Shown here in pieces: positions 6,663 to 8,414 of a stretch of DNA of 8,414 nt. The position numbers were made by a program, and so were the translations under genes. How positions within the stretch are numbered: position 1 is the first letter of the stretch; the number at the start of each line of letters is the position of its first letter. The notes below the pieces were generated by a model. The model made no database searches, had not been told where the DNA came from, and worked only from the letters and a program-made list of their open reading frames with translations. Origin of the DNA: Globobulimina sp. (lineage: Eukaryota > Foraminifera > Rotaliida); assembly GCA_003354225.1 (NCBI GenBank), contig PIVH01000083.1, positions 1 to 8,414 on the forward strand, written 5' to 3'.

Positions 6663-8414
6663 ATGGCAACACAACAAAATTACTGGGCATGGAATGAAAA
6701 TATTAATGGAAGATATACAAAATGCAATTCCCTATATAATAATGTTTCAATCAGCCATGTGGTGAATGGCAATTTCACATTGACTGCATCAGTAACAACA
6801 CCTGATTCCTTTTTAGATTGGCAAGGATTTATTGGTGGACCAAAAGGTGCTTTTTGGATGGGATTGCATTCTGGCAAATGGTGTGTTGGTAAGCAATATG
6901 GAAATATTGAAGAGTTTTGCCATTTCGGAGCTGCAGAAAAAAATAAGAGATGCGAAATCATGCTGGAGAGAGAAGGTAGCAATTGGAGCTTTTATATTGA
7001 TGATATATTTGCAAAGTCAGCAGAATGCCAACGTTCTGAATGTATCCAAACCCAACAAGTGACCATCGGAGCTGGCTATGACAATGGAAATGAACCATGG
7101 AATGGAGGAGTACATTTCATTGCGATATGTCCATTAGAACAAGCACATAGCGATGAAAAAAAAGATGATTCGACTGCAGAACCAGAGACAAATTCAGTTG
7201 CAGACCAAACCACTGCCAAAGATGAGATACGTACAGCTGCAGAACCTGGCTTAACTACAACTTGTCGCAGTGATAACAAGTCAGAAATTATTACTGTTTT
7301 TGATAAAGTTTTGTGTTTACAATAATCGTATATATATTTATATTATTTTGTTGTTTCAGGTTGTAAGAAAATGCAATAATGATGTTGGTATCGTTCGATT
7401 TGTTGGAGAAATAGCTGGGAAGATTGGCATTTTTTATGGTATAGATTTGGAACAATCGAATGGAAAAAATGATGGATCATACAACAACAGATATTATTTT
7501 AAAACAGACGAAGAATGTGGAGTCTTTGTGAGAAGAAATAAAATTAATTTGTTATCCACCAACAACGTTGACCTGAATATACGGATAACAGTGGGTGATA
7601 TAGTACATATTTCAAAATATGACAGTAAAGGCATTGTGCGATTTATTGGAGAAACCCAATTTAAACCAGCTATTATTTGGTATGGTGTTCAATTGGAACG
7701 TTCGAATGGAAAAAATAATGGCACTATTGATGGAGTAAAATATTTTCAATGTAGCAATAAATATGGTATATTTGTTCAATTAAACAGCATTAAATTAATA
7801 AAACATAATAATAAACTTTCTCGATCATCATCATTTGGGCTAAACAAACTCAAAAAATCAACAAAGAAAAATAAGCGTTCAGTATCGACGTCTTTTCTGA
7901 ATGGAGATTCTGGACCAAAATGGTTAAATAAACGACCATTAGCTGCTCTCAGAGGTAAAAACATGTTTTTCTTTTTAGAAAACGTTTTTAATCGTCAACT
8001 CTGACATAAAAAACAAAAATTATATTTTTGTATACTGCGGATAACGTTTTTTAAAAACAATAATCAAATTGTATCTATATAGATGATGATGAAGATCACA
8101 AATATAAAGATTCTGAGTTGGAACTAAAATCATCATATTCATCATCCAGTTATTGCACTGTGCGAAAACTAGGACCGCGAGACATTGGTCGTATTAAATA
8201 TAAAGGAACGAAATATGATATCGATGATTCTGATATCCCTCATTCGTTTTTAAAAGAAAAACGTCATCATCGCTCATTTTCATCCACATCATTATTGATG
8301 AGTAATAAACCAACTCCAGCACGACCAATATTGACTTCATCCAAAAGAATTGTATTAAAAAAGTTGCTGAAAACGCACGATAAAGACATTGGAGATGTAA
8401 ATCAATTTGAATTG
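6663..8414 (+). CDS. LamG-like and tandem CAP-Gly domain protein, 3' end outside the window
   Basis: Exons are 6663-7307, 7360-7954 and 8083 to beyond the window end; 524 residues are visible. Residues about 5-157 look like a LamG/concanavalin-type beta-sandwich: NFTLTASV (37-44), FWMGLHSGKW (64-73), WSFYIDD (108-114), and a TIGAGYDNG...WNGGVHFIAI ending (134-155) close to the LamG pattern. An acidic/Thr-rich linker follows (about 160-206). CAP-Gly 1 (208-280) has GIVRFVGE and GKNDG (250-254); CAP-Gly 2 (291-363) has GIVRFIGE and GKNNG (332-336). Then comes a Ser/Lys-rich basic tail (366-395), a common microtubule-binding companion, and unrecognised charged sequence. CAP-Gly domains bind C-terminal EEY/F tails of alpha-tubulin or EB proteins, so a cytoplasmic microtubule-associated role is inferred. 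The exon 1-2 join gives both CAP-Gly domains the same 14-residue spacing from ITV to GIVRF. The start is the first ATG; an upstream exon cannot be excluded. Confidence 0.85.
7308..7359 (+). other. Intron 1 of the LamG/CAP-Gly gene
   Basis: It is 52 bp, GTTTTGTG to TTGTTTCAG, phase 0, joining FDK to VVRKC inside the first CAP-Gly domain. The donor is weak, but the resulting spacing equals that of the second CAP-Gly domain. Retained, it adds VLCLQ and a stop at 7323. Confidence 0.85.
7955..8082 (+). other. Intron 2 of the LamG/CAP-Gly gene
   Basis: It is 128 bp, GTAAAAAC to CTATATAG, phase 1 (G|AT gives Asp414). The downstream exon is open to the window end in the predicted frame (110 full codons without a stop). 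No homology checks the join. It is the longest intron in the window. Confidence 0.75.

Noticed and set aside
6663-7325. LamG-like protein as a stand-alone gene ending at TAA 7323
   Set aside because: Splicing at 7307/7360 completes the first CAP-Gly domain with spacing identical to the second, while the CAP-Gly frame lacks its own suitable start.
7955-7976. Alternative 22-bp intron ending at the TTTTTAG at 7976
   Set aside because: Too short for splicing, and the following frame soon meets stops; the acceptor at 8082 opens a 110-codon exon.
1-8414. Operon-like multi-gene system, mobile element, CRISPR or RNA gene
   Set aside because: Genes are on both strands with spliceosomal introns and unrelated functions; no terminal repeats, transposase, spaced repeats or tRNA/rRNA-like sequence were seen.

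Overview
The window is protein-coding DNA from a eukaryotic nuclear genome, most likely an AT-rich, gene-dense protist. Three of the five genes are broken by short GT-AG introns (52-128 bp), and reading across them restores continuous conserved domains. Proline/threonine stalks with a PTxxPTxx rhythm, paired Cys-rich modules next to a chitin-deacetylase-type enzyme, and a CHASE sensor domain together point towards stramenopile or rhizarian-like protists. That lineage call is inference. No prokaryotic signals, RNA genes, transposons or CRISPR arrays were seen.

Layout: (1) positions 1-807, plus strand, the 3' part of a CHASE-domain membrane sensor that ends soon after a transmembrane helix with no kinase or cyclase. 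(2) 996-2312, plus, an intronless secreted NodB-type polysaccharide (chitin-type) deacetylase with two Cys-rich modules and a P/T-rich linker. (3) 2643-4458, plus, four exons coding a 543-residue type I membrane protein: signal peptide, 46-residue Cys repeats, P/T stalk, one membrane helix and a very acidic cytoplasmic tail. (4) 4698-6596, minus, three exons coding a 587-residue GMC flavoprotein oxidoreductase whose flavin loop resembles the choline oxidase site of covalent FAD attachment. (5) 6663 to the window end, plus, at least three exons coding a protein with an N-terminal LamG-like domain, two CAP-Gly domains and a basic/Ser-rich tail. It runs off the window.

Genes 3 and 4 converge with about 240 bp between stop codons. 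Genes 4 and 5 diverge with only 66 bp between start codons, so they probably share a promoter region. The first three genes are surface or secreted functions (sensing, glycan modification, adhesion/receptor), but they do not form a visible operon or pathway. I see no clear evidence of a single new multi-gene system. The most unusual items are individual architectures: the LamG-like/CAP-Gly fusion, the CHASE protein without an output domain, and the Cys-repeat/acidic-tail membrane protein.
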